Shown piece by piece: positions 17,353-26,881 of a DNA stretch of 64,000 nucleotides. The stretch lies in NCBI RefSeq assembly GCF_000732625.1, contig NZ_JPJI01000032.1, forward strand, positions 62,001 through 126,000, given 5' to 3'. The notes beneath the pieces were generated by a model. The model did not search any database. It saw only the letters and a list, made by a program, of their open reading frames with translations, and was not told the origin of the DNA. Position 1 is the stretch's first letter, and each line of letters starts with the position of its first letter. The position numbers and the translations under genes were made by a program. The stretch is from Nonlabens ulvanivorans (GTDB lineage Bacteria > Bacteroidota > Bacteroidia > Flavobacteriales > Flavobacteriaceae).

Positions 17353-18174
17353 TTAAGGGATTACTTGAAAATGAATATGATCATCGTGCCTTACCGCATG
17401 ACAGCCATGAAACCTTAATTTAGTATTTATATTTTTAATATTTAAGCGTTTGATTAAATGAGGCTCGATAAATATCTTTTGCACCTTAGGATGCGACTGT
17501 ATTTGCTCAATTAGTTGTTTAGTAAGCTGTTCATTTAACGACACATCTTTATCTACATTAAATCCTAGCGCTTTAGCATAATCGTACTGCCAGTAACCAG
17601 CATCTTCACAAGCCTGTGTTTGATTGAACTCATTATCTCGAGGCTCTTCATAAACTCCGTATCCAATTAACGAAGGATTCAAATTGTAATGAGAACCTCT
17701 AGTTCCATCCTTATATACAAAAGCCACATCCACTTTGCGCCCATCATTATGACTTAGATGTGGTAATAATGGAAAACCATTTATGAAAGGAAAGCCTGCA
17801 TCTAGGTACACCAATTGCAATCCATTATATTTTGAATCTCTATAATTATCAGAAACATCTTCTAGAACTGTGTACAAATCATAGCGCACATAATTGCGAC
17901 ATAATAGAACGTACCCCATGTTATGTGGTCGTATGGTTTCATGAAACACTGGCAACATTTTACGATTATCGATACTTGCCGCTATAGGTACTATAGTAAA
18001 AATAGAAAAGATGTAAACGACACAGAAAACACTAAGTCTTTTCCATAAAATCCAATTTGATTTACAATATTTAAAATAGCCGAAAACTAGAATCCATATC
18101 AATCCACCTACTTGGGTAACTAATGTCAATATTATGACCATTAGAACATGGAATAAACCTTTCAGTAATTTCAT
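17353..18174 (-). CDS. Membrane-anchored LAS-type (MepA-like) peptidase in the elongasome operon
   Basis: 273 residues, with two or three membrane helices within the first 66 and a C-terminal domain facing outward. The domain shows the zinc site of LAS peptidases (MepA, VanX, LytM relatives). SHNDGRKVD supplies His142 and Asp149, and HDDHIHF at the extreme C-terminus supplies His263, His266 and His268, close to E. coli MepA's HDDHFHV. This predicts a peptidoglycan endo- or carboxypeptidase. It follows rodA by 8 nt as the last gene of the mre operon, which would place a wall-cutting enzyme beside the wall-building machine. Overall similarity to MepA beyond these motifs looks weak. Confidence 0.65.
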   Translation of the reverse strand: MKLLKGLFHVLMVIILTLVTQVGGLIWILVFGYFKYCKSNWILWKRLSVFCVVYIFSIFTIVPIAASIDNRKMLPVFHETIRPHNMGYVLLCRNYVRYDLYTVLEDVSDNYRDSKYNGLQLVYLDAGFPFINGFPLLPHLSHNDGRKVDVAFVYKDGTRGSHYNLNPSLIGYGVYEEPRDNEFNQTQACEDAGYWQYDYAKALGFNVDKDVSLNEQLTKQLIEQIQSHPKVQKIFIEPHLIKRLNIKNINTKLRFHGCHAVRHDDHIHFQVIP

Positions 18175-18182
18175 AAACTCAT

Positions 18183-19460
18183 TTAATGTTCATAGCTCAT
18201 TCTATGACCATCTAATTTCACAAAAATGAATAATAATATGGTAAAACCCCATAAACCACTACCACCATAACTCATAAATGGCAACGGTATTCCAACGGTA
18301 GGTAGTAAGCCCAATACCATACCTATATTTACGAAAAAATGTATAAAGAAAATTCCTGCCACACTATAACCATATATACGGGCAAATTGATTCTTCTGTC
18401 TTTCGGCCATAATAATCAATCGATAGCATAAGGACATGAATAAGATAATGACTAACGACGCACCTATAAATCCCCATTCTTCACCTATGGCACTAAAGAT
18501 AAAGTCAGTTTCTTGCTCCGGCACAAATCCACCTTGCGTCTGTGTACCTTCTAAAAGTCCTTTACCAGCAAAACCGCCACTTCCCACAGCAATAACACTT
18601 TGATTAATATTATAACCTACACCTTGATTATCCTCTACCCTACCTAATACGATATCGATACGATTTCTGTGTCTGTCTTCTAACAAGTTATTAAATATAT
18701 AATTTGTGGAAAGAGAATACAAAACACATACACCAGATATGATTAAAAACAGAATGATTCTAGGTTTAGGCAATCGCTTTTTATGTCTACGCTTTTGCGA
18801 AAGCAAGTAAATAACGGTCATCGCGATTAAAATAATCAATGCAATCCACCATGTTCCTAAAACTAAAGTCCCCAAGAACAAACCTATTGCTACTAATACC
18901 AGACTGAGATACCACAAGGATAAACCTTCTCTATGAAGAGCAAAGAAAAATGCGCCATAGACTAGTGCACTTCCTGGATCTGGTTGTGGTATAATAAACA
19001 AAGCTGGTAATGCTATGATAAGACCTACTAGTAGTAAGTCTTTAGTATTTTTAAGTGATATATTAATACCACTTAAAAATTTTGCGACGGCTAGAGCTGT
19101 TGCCGCCTTTGCAAATTCACTGGGCTGTAAGGTCATACTACCTAAAGAGTACCAAGATTTTGCTCCATTTAACTCTTTACCAAAAACGAACAAGCCTAAT
19201 AATGATAAGAGTGAAATAATATAAATAATACTTCCAAAACGTTCAAAAAACTTCACATCCATTGCCAGTATGAAGCTGATAATTAGAAACGCTAATCCAA
19301 TCCATAAGATTTGCTTGCCGTACAGTTGATCCATATCTAGAATACCATGGTATTGAGAAACTTGAGCAGCAGAGTATATGGTCAACCAACCTATCAATAG
19401 TAAGGCTAGATAGATTAAAATGATATAGATATCAAACTTAGGCTTATCTCCTATTCCCAT
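18183..19460 (-). CDS. rodA: Rod-shape-determining SEDS glycosyltransferase RodA
   Basis: 425 residues with about ten membrane helices. A SEDS-family peptidoglycan polymerase that works with PBP2 in lateral wall growth. Seen: the GWLTIYSAA first helix, SWYSLGSMTLQPSEFAKAATALAVA near residue 105 (family signature PSEFxK), the large periplasmic loop with GSGGFAGKGLLEGTQ near 295, and LPFMSYGGSGL near 395. It is one base downstream of mrdA. A degenerate palindrome copy at 18790 encodes a basic cytoplasmic loop (SQKRRHKKR). RodA is preferred over FtsW because of the operon with mreBCD and mrdA. Confidence 0.95.
   Translation of the reverse strand: MGIGDKPKFDIYIILIYLALLLIGWLTIYSAAQVSQYHGILDMDQLYGKQILWIGLAFLIISFILAMDVKFFERFGSIIYIISLLSLLGLFVFGKELNGAKSWYSLGSMTLQPSEFAKAATALAVAKFLSGINISLKNTKDLLLVGLIIALPALFIIPQPDPGSALVYGAFFFALHREGLSLWYLSLVLVAIGLFLGTLVLGTWWIALIILIAMTVIYLLSQKRRHKKRLPKPRIILFLIISGVCVLYSLSTNYIFNNLLEDRHRNRIDIVLGRVEDNQGVGYNINQSVIAVGSGGFAGKGLLEGTQTQGGFVPEQETDFIFSAIGEEWGFIGASLVIILFMSLCYRLIIMAERQKNQFARIYGYSVAGIFFIHFFVNIGMVLGLLPTVGIPLPFMSYGGSGLWGFTILLFIFVKLDGHRMSYEH
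18790..18805. repeat. Dispersed 16-bp palindrome, two mismatches
   Basis: CGCTTTTGCGAAAGCA within rodA, read on the minus strand as part of Leu-Ser-Gln-Lys-Arg. Looks like an eroded copy. Confidence 0.65.
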
Positions 19461-19461
19461 T

Positions 19462-21372
19462 TTACGGATTTAAAGCATTAGGTTGTGGTGCAATAAGGCC
19501 TTTATCCACTTTAGGGTTTATTTCAAAGGGCTCGCCGCTATATTGCTTTTCATACTCATACTCTAAGCTATGCGTAAGTAAATATTTTTCTAAATCTTTA
19601 CGAGTAATCTCACCTTTGATATGTTTTTCAATGAGTAAACTGGCAATCTTTGCAGCATATCGAGAACCCCAATAACCATTTTCAACAAATACTGCAATCG
19701 CTATTTGAGGATTATCTTTTGGTGCAAAAGCTATAAATACGGAATGATCTGTAAGTTGTGTGCGTTTACCATCAATCTTAACAAAGTTTTCTACGGTACC
19801 AGTCTTACCACAAATTTCTATTCCTGGGATTTGTGCATACTTTGCTGTTCCAGTTTTATAAACGGCTGTCATTCCTTCCACTACTGGTTCAAAATGTCGA
19901 GCATCAACGGTGGTGTAATTTTTTACTGTATAATCTGGATTATCAATAGGTTCGCCATCAATAGCTTTAATAATATGTGGTCTATAAAAATATCCACGAT
20001 TTGCTATCGCAGCCGTCATATTAGCCAGTTGTATAGGTGTTGTGATTACCTCACCTTGCCCTATCGCATTTGAAATCGTAGTAGGTGCATACCATTTATA
20101 TTTATATCGGCTAGAATAGTATTTGCCATCTGGTATTAATCCTGCTCGACCTACCGGAAGATCGTAACCTAAATAATCTCCTAGACCAAAACTAGTAACA
20201 TGCCTATTCCAATTATCCATTCCTTCTTCAGGAGTACTTCCTTTTTCTATAATACGTCGGTAAACCTGTGCAAAATAAGCATTACATGATTCGGCAATAC
20301 CTGTATTTAAAGCAAGAGGTGATTGATGACTATGGCATCCTAATGGTTTTCTACCGCCATAATCATATCCATGATTACACCTCAATTTCTCAGTCGTTGT
20401 GATTACACCTTCTTGTAGACCTACTAACGCATTGATAACTTTAAATGGTGAGCCTGGTGCATACTCTGCCTGAAGAGCTCTATTAACACCAGGCTTTTTT
20501 ATGGTATCATTAAAAATCAGAACAGAGTTTTTAGAACGATCACGTCCCATCAACAGTGCAGGATCATAATATGGTGCAGTAACTAGAGTTAGAATTTCAC
20601 CAGTCTGTGGTTCAATCGCAACTATTCCACCTCGTTTATTTTTCATCAATAATTCTGCATATGCCTGCAAGTCATTATCTAATGTTACCGTCAGGTCTAA
20701 TCCAGAATTAGGTATGGTATCATATCTACCATTTTCATAAGATTCTTTAGGTCGCCCATAGTGATCTCTTATAAAGTGTTTCACTCCTTTTTTACCTCTT
20801 AATTCTTGCTCATATTGGAGTTCAATTCCTGCTTTACCAGATAAATCTCCAGATTGATATCGAGGATCTTTTTTAATTTTCTCAGGACTTACCTCACGTA
20901 TGTAGCCCAATACACTAGCACTATGATCTACCATATATTTACGCAAGGATCTTTTCTGAGCATAAAACCCAGGGAACTTACGTAATTTCTCTTGCAAGGG
21001 CGCAAACTCTTCTTGTGTGAGTTGAGGAACGATTACGCTTCCTTTTTGCCATGACCAATCTTTTGCATCCTGAATTTTAGACTTTAATCTAGTCTTATCC
21101 ATTTGCAATAGCGTGCATAATTGTAGGGTATCAAATTTTTTAAGCTCCTTAGGAATCATCATGATATCGTAAGCGACTTGGTTTGCCACCATTAAATCTC
21201 CATCGCGATCGTAAATAAAGCCTCGTTCTGGGATGTCATAAATACTTTTAACAGCATTTAATTCTGATTTAAGCTTATAGGAATCACCCTTAATTATTTG
21301 AAGGTAGAAAACCCTACCTATCAAAGTAAGTCCCACTATGGTAACTAAGAAAAAGAATAATAATCTTTTCAT
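19462..21372 (-). CDS. mrdA: Penicillin-binding protein 2, elongation transpeptidase
   Basis: 636 residues. One N-terminal membrane helix (about 4-22) leads to a PBP dimerisation domain (about 40-215) and a transpeptidase domain. The nucleophile motif is SPFK in YAPGSPFKVIN (Ser near 308), the second motif SCN in AESCNAYF (near 360), and the third KTGT in CGKTGTVENF (near 524). All three penicillin-binding motifs are intact. It cross-links new strands made by RodA. The start overlaps the mreD stop by 4 nt. The C-terminal tail of about 45 charged residues is as in other Bacteroidota PBP2 proteins. Confidence 0.95.
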   Translation of the reverse strand: MKRLLFFFLVTIVGLTLIGRVFYLQIIKGDSYKLKSELNAVKSIYDIPERGFIYDRDGDLMVANQVAYDIMMIPKELKKFDTLQLCTLLQMDKTRLKSKIQDAKDWSWQKGSVIVPQLTQEEFAPLQEKLRKFPGFYAQKRSLRKYMVDHSASVLGYIREVSPEKIKKDPRYQSGDLSGKAGIELQYEQELRGKKGVKHFIRDHYGRPKESYENGRYDTIPNSGLDLTVTLDNDLQAYAELLMKNKRGGIVAIEPQTGEILTLVTAPYYDPALLMGRDRSKNSVLIFNDTIKKPGVNRALQAEYAPGSPFKVINALVGLQEGVITTTEKLRCNHGYDYGGRKPLGCHSHQSPLALNTGIAESCNAYFAQVYRRIIEKGSTPEEGMDNWNRHVTSFGLGDYLGYDLPVGRAGLIPDGKYYSSRYKYKWYAPTTISNAIGQGEVITTPIQLANMTAAIANRGYFYRPHIIKAIDGEPIDNPDYTVKNYTTVDARHFEPVVEGMTAVYKTGTAKYAQIPGIEICGKTGTVENFVKIDGKRTQLTDHSVFIAFAPKDNPQIAIAVFVENGYWGSRYAAKIASLLIEKHIKGEITRKDLEKYLLTHSLEYEYEKQYSGEPFEINPKVDKGLIAPQPNALNP

Positions 21373-21884
21373 GATTTATTGCGCCATCCAAATAAAACAA
21401 ACAAAACGACTCCCATAAAGATAGAAGACAAGCCTATAAACAACGTCATTTGCAACACCTGAAGTACCTGACTGATGTTAAAATATATGAGCAAATACAA
21501 TATTAAATGATGTATTAAAACACCTAGTACAAGTAATAAAGAAAATCGATCTAATGGTGATTTTAAGATTTTAAGGTTCTTGGTAAGATATCCTTCTCCA
21601 TAAACCAGTTTAAGCAGTACTGGTCTCACGAATGCAAGTGTTAATGAGGCTGCGGCGTGAGCACCACCGGTGTCTTGAAAAGTATCAACAATTAAACCTA
21701 GTAAAAAAGATAGAATTAAAAAAGACCATCGGTTATTATCAACAGGATACAACACAATAAATAACAAATAAACTAATGGACTGATATAGCCCATAAAATT
21801 TACTTCATCCATTACAAATACTTGTAATAATAGTAAGGCTATAAAACGTACGACGTTATTTAACAATGTGCTATTCATTGACAT
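21369..21884 (-). CDS. mreD: Rod-shape-determining protein MreD
   Basis: 171 residues with five or six hydrophobic helices and short loops. The DTFQDTGGAHAAASLTLAFVRP segment after the third helix matches the MreD pattern in Bacteroidota. It is an inner-membrane scaffold linking MreC to the SEDS/PBP2 pair. The gene overlaps the end of mreC by 14 nt and mrdA by 4 nt, so translation is coupled on both sides. ATG at 21884 was chosen; a second in-frame ATG two codons later is equally possible. Confidence 0.9.
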   Translation of the reverse strand: MSMNSTLLNNVVRFIALLLLQVFVMDEVNFMGYISPLVYLLFIVLYPVDNNRWSFLILSFLLGLIVDTFQDTGGAHAAASLTLAFVRPVLLKLVYGEGYLTKNLKILKSPLDRFSLLLVLGVLIHHLILYLLIYFNISQVLQVLQMTLFIGLSSIFMGVVLFVLFGWRNKS

Positions 21885-22704
21885 TAGTAGTTAGTGTGTC
21901 AATAATTTGTAATGGTTTCACATCGCGACTTTTAATCACATATGCAGTCCCTATATCTGTCATATCATTAAACAGAGCAACATCAATTTTATAGCGACTA
22001 CCATTTTCTACCAGTTGAGCATCTCTAATAGTACCTATAAGAATATCTGGCGGGAATGTAGTACTTTGTCTTCCTGTAACTATAGTATCTCCTTTAGTTA
22101 CTTTAGCAAGTCTAGGGACATCTACTAAGGACATCATATAAGGATCATTCCCATCCCATGTCAACGACCCTATGACATTACTACCTTTAATTTGCGCGTT
22201 TAGAGAAATTTCAGAATTTAAAATTGAGATAACCCTTGAAAAACGATTGCTTGATATATCAATAATCCCCAAAATACCATTAGTAGTAACCACACCCATA
22301 TCAGGTTCTATACCTTGATCAATTCCTATATCTAACGTGATAAAATTATCTCGTTTTGAATAATCATTTTTAATCACGCGAGAAGGAAATACTCGATAAG
22401 GGACATCTTCAGAAAATAAAAATGTGGTCTCATCACCTAGTAAGGTATCTGCTGTAACTAAAGCTTTCATGCGTAGCATCGCATTTTCTTTACGCAGTTT
22501 ATCATTCTCTTCTTTCAGATTTAGGTAATCATAAATTCCACTACGAGAACTTAAAAAAGAACCCGTTATATTACCTGTAGAATGTACAAATGAATTGCGA
22601 TGATAGCTATGCGATTGAACGGTAAAAACAAGTGCAATCAATAATAAGCTCAGGTAGAGCAGCAAGTTTCTGTACTTGATCAGAAAATTGATAATTTGCT
22701 GCAT
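21871..22704 (-). CDS. mreC: Rod-shape-determining protein MreC
   Basis: 277 residues: an N-terminal membrane helix (about 10-28), a coiled coil (about 60-80, LNLKEENDKLRKENAMLR), then the periplasmic beta domain. That domain carries the family blocks NFITLDIGIDQGIEPDMGVVT and FPPDILIGTI. It bridges MreB filaments inside to PBP2 outside. It follows mreB by 10 nt. The length is standard and nothing unusual was seen. Confidence 0.95.
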   Translation of the reverse strand: MQQIINFLIKYRNLLLYLSLLLIALVFTVQSHSYHRNSFVHSTGNITGSFLSSRSGIYDYLNLKEENDKLRKENAMLRMKALVTADTLLGDETTFLFSEDVPYRVFPSRVIKNDYSKRDNFITLDIGIDQGIEPDMGVVTTNGILGIIDISSNRFSRVISILNSEISLNAQIKGSNVIGSLTWDGNDPYMMSLVDVPRLAKVTKGDTIVTGRQSTTFPPDILIGTIRDAQLVENGSRYKIDVALFNDMTDIGTAYVIKSRDVKPLQIIDTLTTNVNE

Positions 22705-22714
22705 CTAGTAACTT

Positions 22715-23743
22715 TTATTTAGCTAATACACTTTTGTAACGCTCGATATTTTTAAGAGTCAAACCAGTACCACGCACTACAGCTCGTAGTGGATCTTCTG
22801 CAATATAAACAGGTAAATCTGTTTTTTGAGAAAGACGCTTATCAAGACCACGCAACATCGATCCACCACCTGCTAGATATATTCCTGTATTATATATATC
22901 TGCAGCAAGTTCAGGTGGAGTTTGTGATAACGTCTCCATAACAGCATCTTCTACTCGTAAAATTGATTTATCAAGAGCTTTGGCTATTTCTCTGTATCCA
23001 ATTTTAACCTCTTTAGGCTTCCCAGTAAGTAAATCACGTCCTTGAACGCTCATCTCTTCTGGCGGCACCTCTAGATCTTCAGTTGCGGCACCTATTTGTA
23101 TTTTAATTTTCTCAGCAGTACGTTCTCCAACATATAAGTTATGTTGTGTACGCATGTAGTAAACAATGTCATTAGTAAATACATCACCTGCAATCTTTAC
23201 AGACTTATCACATACAATTCCTCCTAAAGCGATTACTGCAATCTCAGTTGTTCCACCACCTATATCAACGATCATGTTACCTTTAGGCTGCATGATATCT
23301 ACACCTATACCTATGGCCGCAGCCATAGGCTCGTGTATTAGATAAACTTCTTTTCCATTAACACGCTCTGCACTATCTTTTACCGCACGCATTTCCACTT
23401 CTGTAATACCTGATGGAATACAAATCACCATGCGCAATGATGGAGTAAAAAGCTTCTTTTTTAACGCAGGTATTTCTTTAATGAACATCGAGATCATCTT
23501 CTCACTTGCGTCAAAATCTGCAATAACGCCATCCTTCAATGGTCTTATAGTTTTGATATTCTCATGCGTTTTTCCTTGCATCATTGCCGCTTCTTTACCT
23601 ACTGCAATAATTTTTCCAGTAGTGCGATCGCGTGCAACAATAGATGGACTATCTACAACGACTTTACCGTTGTGGACTATAAGAGTATTTGCCGTACCTA
23701 AATCGATAGCAATATCTTCTGTTAGAAAATCAAAAAATCCCAT
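22715..23743 (-). CDS. mreB: Actin-like rod-shape protein MreB
   Basis: 342 residues, full length. ATP-binding motifs of the actin fold: IDLGTANTLI near 13, the second phosphate loop NMIVDIGGGTTEIAVIALGG near 155, and the adenosine motif IYLAGGGSMLRGLDKRL near 286. Cytoplasmic filaments positioning the elongation machinery. It is the first gene of the operon mreB-mreC-mreD-mrdA-rodA-LAS peptidase. A -7 box (23785-23792) lies between it and purH, so it likely has its own promoter. Confidence 0.97.
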   Translation of the reverse strand: MGFFDFLTEDIAIDLGTANTLIVHNGKVVVDSPSIVARDRTTGKIIAVGKEAAMMQGKTHENIKTIRPLKDGVIADFDASEKMISMFIKEIPALKKKLFTPSLRMVICIPSGITEVEMRAVKDSAERVNGKEVYLIHEPMAAAIGIGVDIMQPKGNMIVDIGGGTTEIAVIALGGIVCDKSVKIAGDVFTNDIVYYMRTQHNLYVGERTAEKIKIQIGAATEDLEVPPEEMSVQGRDLLTGKPKEVKIGYREIAKALDKSILRVEDAVMETLSQTPPELAADIYNTGIYLAGGGSMLRGLDKRLSQKTDLPVYIAEDPLRAVVRGTGLTLKNIERYKSVLAK

Positions 23744-23784
23744 AAGTGTTAAGGAGGAAAAAGGGTTTAATTACTTGAGCTTTA

Positions 23785-23792
23785 CAAAGCTA
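23785..23792 (-). promoter_or_regulatory. mreB: Bacteroidota -7 element for the mre operon
   Basis: Minus-strand TAGCTTTG, a full match to TAnnTTTG, 42 nt before the mreB ATG and in the 58-nt gap after purH. A clear -33 TTG was not found. Confidence 0.45.
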
Positions 23793-23801
23793 ACACAATT
23801 C

Positions 23802-25349
23802 TTAGTGTTTAAAGTGTCTTGTACCAGTGAAAACCATCGCAATATCATTTTTATTGCAATAATCTATCGATAATTCATCTTTTATAGATCCACCTGGTTG
23901 TATCACGGCTTTAACACCTGCATTATCTGCAATTTCTACACAATCTGGAAAAGGGAAAAATGCATCACTTGCCATCACAGCACCTTGTAAATCAAATTTA
24001 AAAGACTGCGCTTTATGAATTGCCTGATTTAACGCATCAACTCGTGACGTCTGACCGGTTCCACTAGCACACAATTGTTTATTCTTTGCCAGTACGATAG
24101 TGTTAGACTTAGTATGTTTACAAAGCTTTGAAGCAAATAATAAATCCTCTATTTGTGCTTCCGTTGGAGCTAATTCAGTTGCCGTTTTTAAATCTTCCTT
24201 AGTATCTGTTTTTAGATTAGCATCTTGGACTAGATAACCATTTAAGCTAGCTCTTACTTCTAGAGCGTTAGTGTTACGCTTTCGCGAAAGCGCATCTCCA
24301 ACAAGCTCCAGCATGATTCTATTCTTCTTACCTTTTAAAATCTCAAGTGCTGCAGGATCGAATGAAGGTGCGATTACCACCTCGCAAAAAAGTTTATGGA
24401 TTTCTGTCGCTGTAGGCACATCAATCTCTACATTAGATATTAAAATCCCTCCAAATGCAGATACTGGATCACCAGCAAGAGCATCTACATATGCCTGGTG
24501 AATCGAATCTCTTTGAGCAACTCCACAAGCATTATTATGTTTAAAGACTGCAAATGTCGGAGCGTCATCCACAAACTCACTCATTAAATTAACAGCGGCA
24601 TCTACATCTAGTAAATTGTTATAAGAAAGCGCCTTACCATGTAATTTAGTAAACATACTTTCAAAATCACCATAGAACCAGCCACGTTGATGAGGATTTT
24701 CTCCATAACGCAATGGCATGACATCTTGTTGACTCATTTTAAGAGACTTATTCACAGAATCACCAGCAAAATAATTATATATCGCACTGTCATAATGAGA
24801 AGAAATATCAAAGGCTGTTGCGGCAAATTCTTTGCGCTGATCTACAGTTGTTGTTCCATTTCCTTCTTCTAGCACGTTTAACAACTTACCATAATCATCC
24901 ATGGTAGATACACAAAGTGTGTCTTTAAAGTTTTTTGCAGCTGCGCGTATAAGTGAGATACCACCTATGTCAATTTTTTCAATAATATCTTGTTCTGGTG
25001 CTCCACTAGCTACCGTCTTTTCAAAGGGATACAAATCGACTATAACAATATCAATTTGCGGTATATCATACTCTGCAAGTTGAGCCACATCACCTTCATG
25101 ATCACGACGATTTAAAATACCTCCAAATACCTTAGGATGTAATGTCTTAACTCGACCACCTAAAATGGATGGATATGACGTCACATTCTCTACTGGAATC
25201 ACAGGTATCCCTAAGTCGTTAATAAATTTTTCAGTACCACCTGTTGAATAAATAGCGATTCCTAATTCGCTCATTTTCTTAACAATAGGTTCTAATCCGT
25301 CTTTATGAAAAACAGAAATTAATGCAGATTTTGCGGTGATGTTGCTCAT
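23802..25349 (-). CDS. purH: Bifunctional AICAR formyltransferase / IMP cyclohydrolase
   Basis: 515 residues, full length. The N-terminal IMP cyclohydrolase (MGS-like) domain has KSALISVFHKDGLEPIVKKM, IYSTGGTEKFI and GGRVKTLHPKVFGGIL. The C-terminal AICAR transformylase has LRYGENPHQ near 213, FKHNNACGVA near 265 with catalytic Lys-His, and SDAFFPFPD near 465. It catalyses the last two steps of de novo IMP synthesis. It is separated from mreB by 58 nt and has its own -7 box upstream (25378-25385). One exact palindrome copy is read as LSRKR. Confidence 0.97.
   Translation of the reverse strand: MSNITAKSALISVFHKDGLEPIVKKMSELGIAIYSTGGTEKFINDLGIPVIPVENVTSYPSILGGRVKTLHPKVFGGILNRRDHEGDVAQLAEYDIPQIDIVIVDLYPFEKTVASGAPEQDIIEKIDIGGISLIRAAAKNFKDTLCVSTMDDYGKLLNVLEEGNGTTTVDQRKEFAATAFDISSHYDSAIYNYFAGDSVNKSLKMSQQDVMPLRYGENPHQRGWFYGDFESMFTKLHGKALSYNNLLDVDAAVNLMSEFVDDAPTFAVFKHNNACGVAQRDSIHQAYVDALAGDPVSAFGGILISNVEIDVPTATEIHKLFCEVVIAPSFDPAALEILKGKKNRIMLELVGDALSRKRNTNALEVRASLNGYLVQDANLKTDTKEDLKTATELAPTEAQIEDLLFASKLCKHTKSNTIVLAKNKQLCASGTGQTSRVDALNQAIHKAQSFKFDLQGAVMASDAFFPFPDCVEIADNAGVKAVIQPGGSIKDELSIDYCNKNDIAMVFTGTRHFKH
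24277..24292. repeat. Dispersed 16-bp palindrome, exact copy
   Basis: In purH, read as Leu-Ser-Arg-Lys-Arg, between the formyltransferase blocks and away from catalytic residues. Confidence 0.95.
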
Positions 25350-25377
25350 GTTGTGAAATGCTTAAAAAAGTAAGTTG

Positions 25378-25385
25378 CAAAAGTA
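25378..25385 (-). promoter_or_regulatory. purH: Bacteroidota -7 element for purH
   Basis: Minus-strand TACTTTTG, matching TAnnTTTG, 28 nt before the purH ATG. No convincing -33 element was seen. No purine riboswitch fold was recognised in the 203-nt upstream gap. Confidence 0.5.
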
Positions 25386-25552
25386 ATGGATTGTTATGGT
25401 TTTAATTTATTTATTGGAAAACAAAGCGCCATTTCTTTTGCACCATTACTTAACAAGTTTCACATTTAGAAGTATAATTATGTAACATTTCTACAACATC
25501 ATAGTCCAATGAGATAACGTAGATTTAACCATTCTAAAATCCGGCTGCAGTA

Positions 25553-26809
25553 ATGCTCATTTATTTAAGTCTTTTAAAAGAAAGTTTCTCTTTTGCATGG
25601 AGTGCATTGCGCACTAACTTGTTGCGCACTTTTCTTTCATTACTAGGTGTTACCATTGGGATTTTCTCTATTATCGGTGTACTTGCTGCTGTAGATTCTT
25701 TAGAACAAGAAATCAACGACGGATTAAGTTCTCTAGACATTTCTACTATTTATGTTTTAAAAGTTTCTTTTGGACCTACTGAACTCGAGCGCTATCAATA
25801 TGAAAACTTTCCTAACGTTTCTTATGACGAGTTTCAAATGCTTAAACGCAGTATGGAAGACATAGACGCCATGACTTTTACCATGTTCTCTGCACCAGAA
25901 AGCATTAAGTATGAAGATAAAATAGCTACCGGAGTTAGCATCGTACCAGGCACTAATGAGTTTTATGATTTAGAAAACCTAAAGCTAGACCAAGGTAGAT
26001 TTTTCAGTGAGAGCGAGAGTGTGAGCGGCGCACCAGTTGCTGTTATAGGCTATGAGGTGGCACAAAATTTATTTAAAAACACTAATCCATTAGGCAAAAG
26101 AGTACGCCTGTATGGTAATAAATTTACAATCATAGGCGTGATCAGTAAGCAAGGATCTGGTCTAGACTTAGGTGCTCCTAAGGACGAAAGTGCGTTTATC
26201 CCTGTAAATTTTGTTAGAAAAATCTATGGCGATAACAATAAATCTAAAACCACTGCACTGATATTAAAACCTAAAAAAGGTGTGGATCAAGATGAGTTTA
26301 TTGCAACACTAGAGCAAAAACTACGTAATTATCGAGGTTTGAAAAATGATGAAATCAGTACCTTTTTTATCAATCCATTAAAAGGTTTTGCAGACTTTCT
26401 TGATCAGGTTACAGGAACACTGACTATTATAGGTCTAATCATTTCTGGATTCTCTATGTTAGTTGGTGGATTTGGGATTGCAAACATCATGTTTGTAAGT
26501 GTAAAAGAACGTACTAACTTGATTGGTATTCAAAAATCACTGGGCGCAAAAAATAGTTTCATATTATTTCAATTCTTATTTGAAGCTGTGATTTTAGCAT
26601 TATTTGGTGGTTTATTTGGTCTTCTATTTGTGTGGCTAGGTACTGTCGTCGCAAACTCAATGGTTGAAGACTTTAACTTTATCCTATCTACTAAAAACAT
26701 CATTCTAGGTACTAGCGTCAGTGCTATTATAGGCCTTATTGCAGGAATTATTCCCGCAATAACTGCGTCTCGCTTAGATCCAGTAGAGGCGATACGTACA
26801 GGAATGTAA
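25553..26809 (+). CDS. MacB/FtsX-type ABC transporter permease
   Basis: 418 residues: one N-terminal membrane helix (about 20-45), a large periplasmic MacB-type domain (about 50-270), then three C-terminal helices of the FtsX core. NIMFVSVKERTNLIGIQKSLGAK and the ending PAITASRLDPVEAIRTGM are the standard signatures. Such permeases work mechanically across the envelope (export of lipoproteins, peptides or drugs) with a MacB-like ATPase, which is not encoded next door. It is divergent from purH. Substrate cannot be inferred. Confidence 0.9.
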   Translation: MLIYLSLLKESFSFAWSALRTNLLRTFLSLLGVTIGIFSIIGVLAAVDSLEQEINDGLSSLDISTIYVLKVSFGPTELERYQYENFPNVSYDEFQMLKRSMEDIDAMTFTMFSAPESIKYEDKIATGVSIVPGTNEFYDLENLKLDQGRFFSESESVSGAPVAVIGYEVAQNLFKNTNPLGKRVRLYGNKFTIIGVISKQGSGLDLGAPKDESAFIPVNFVRKIYGDNNKSKTTALILKPKKGVDQDEFIATLEQKLRNYRGLKNDEISTFFINPLKGFADFLDQVTGTLTIIGLIISGFSMLVGGFGIANIMFVSVKERTNLIGIQKSLGAKNSFILFQFLFEAVILALFGGLFGLLFVWLGTVVANSMVEDFNFILSTKNIILGTSVSAIIGLIAGIIPAITASRLDPVEAIRTGM

Positions 26810-26881
26810 ATCACATTATTTCTAGAATAATTAAGCACCTCGTTTTTGAGTCCAGTATGCCCAAATCATTATCTTAGCGGC

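Noticed and set aside
20448-20465. SPFK instead of the common STxK in PBP2 as a sign of inactivity
   Set aside because: The nucleophile Ser and the Lys are in the right places and the SxN and KTG motifs are intact; the middle residues vary in this family.
23430-23873. A 147-codon plus-strand frame across the mreB/purH junction
   Set aside because: It is antisense to conserved MreB and PurH sequence and its product matches nothing recognisable.
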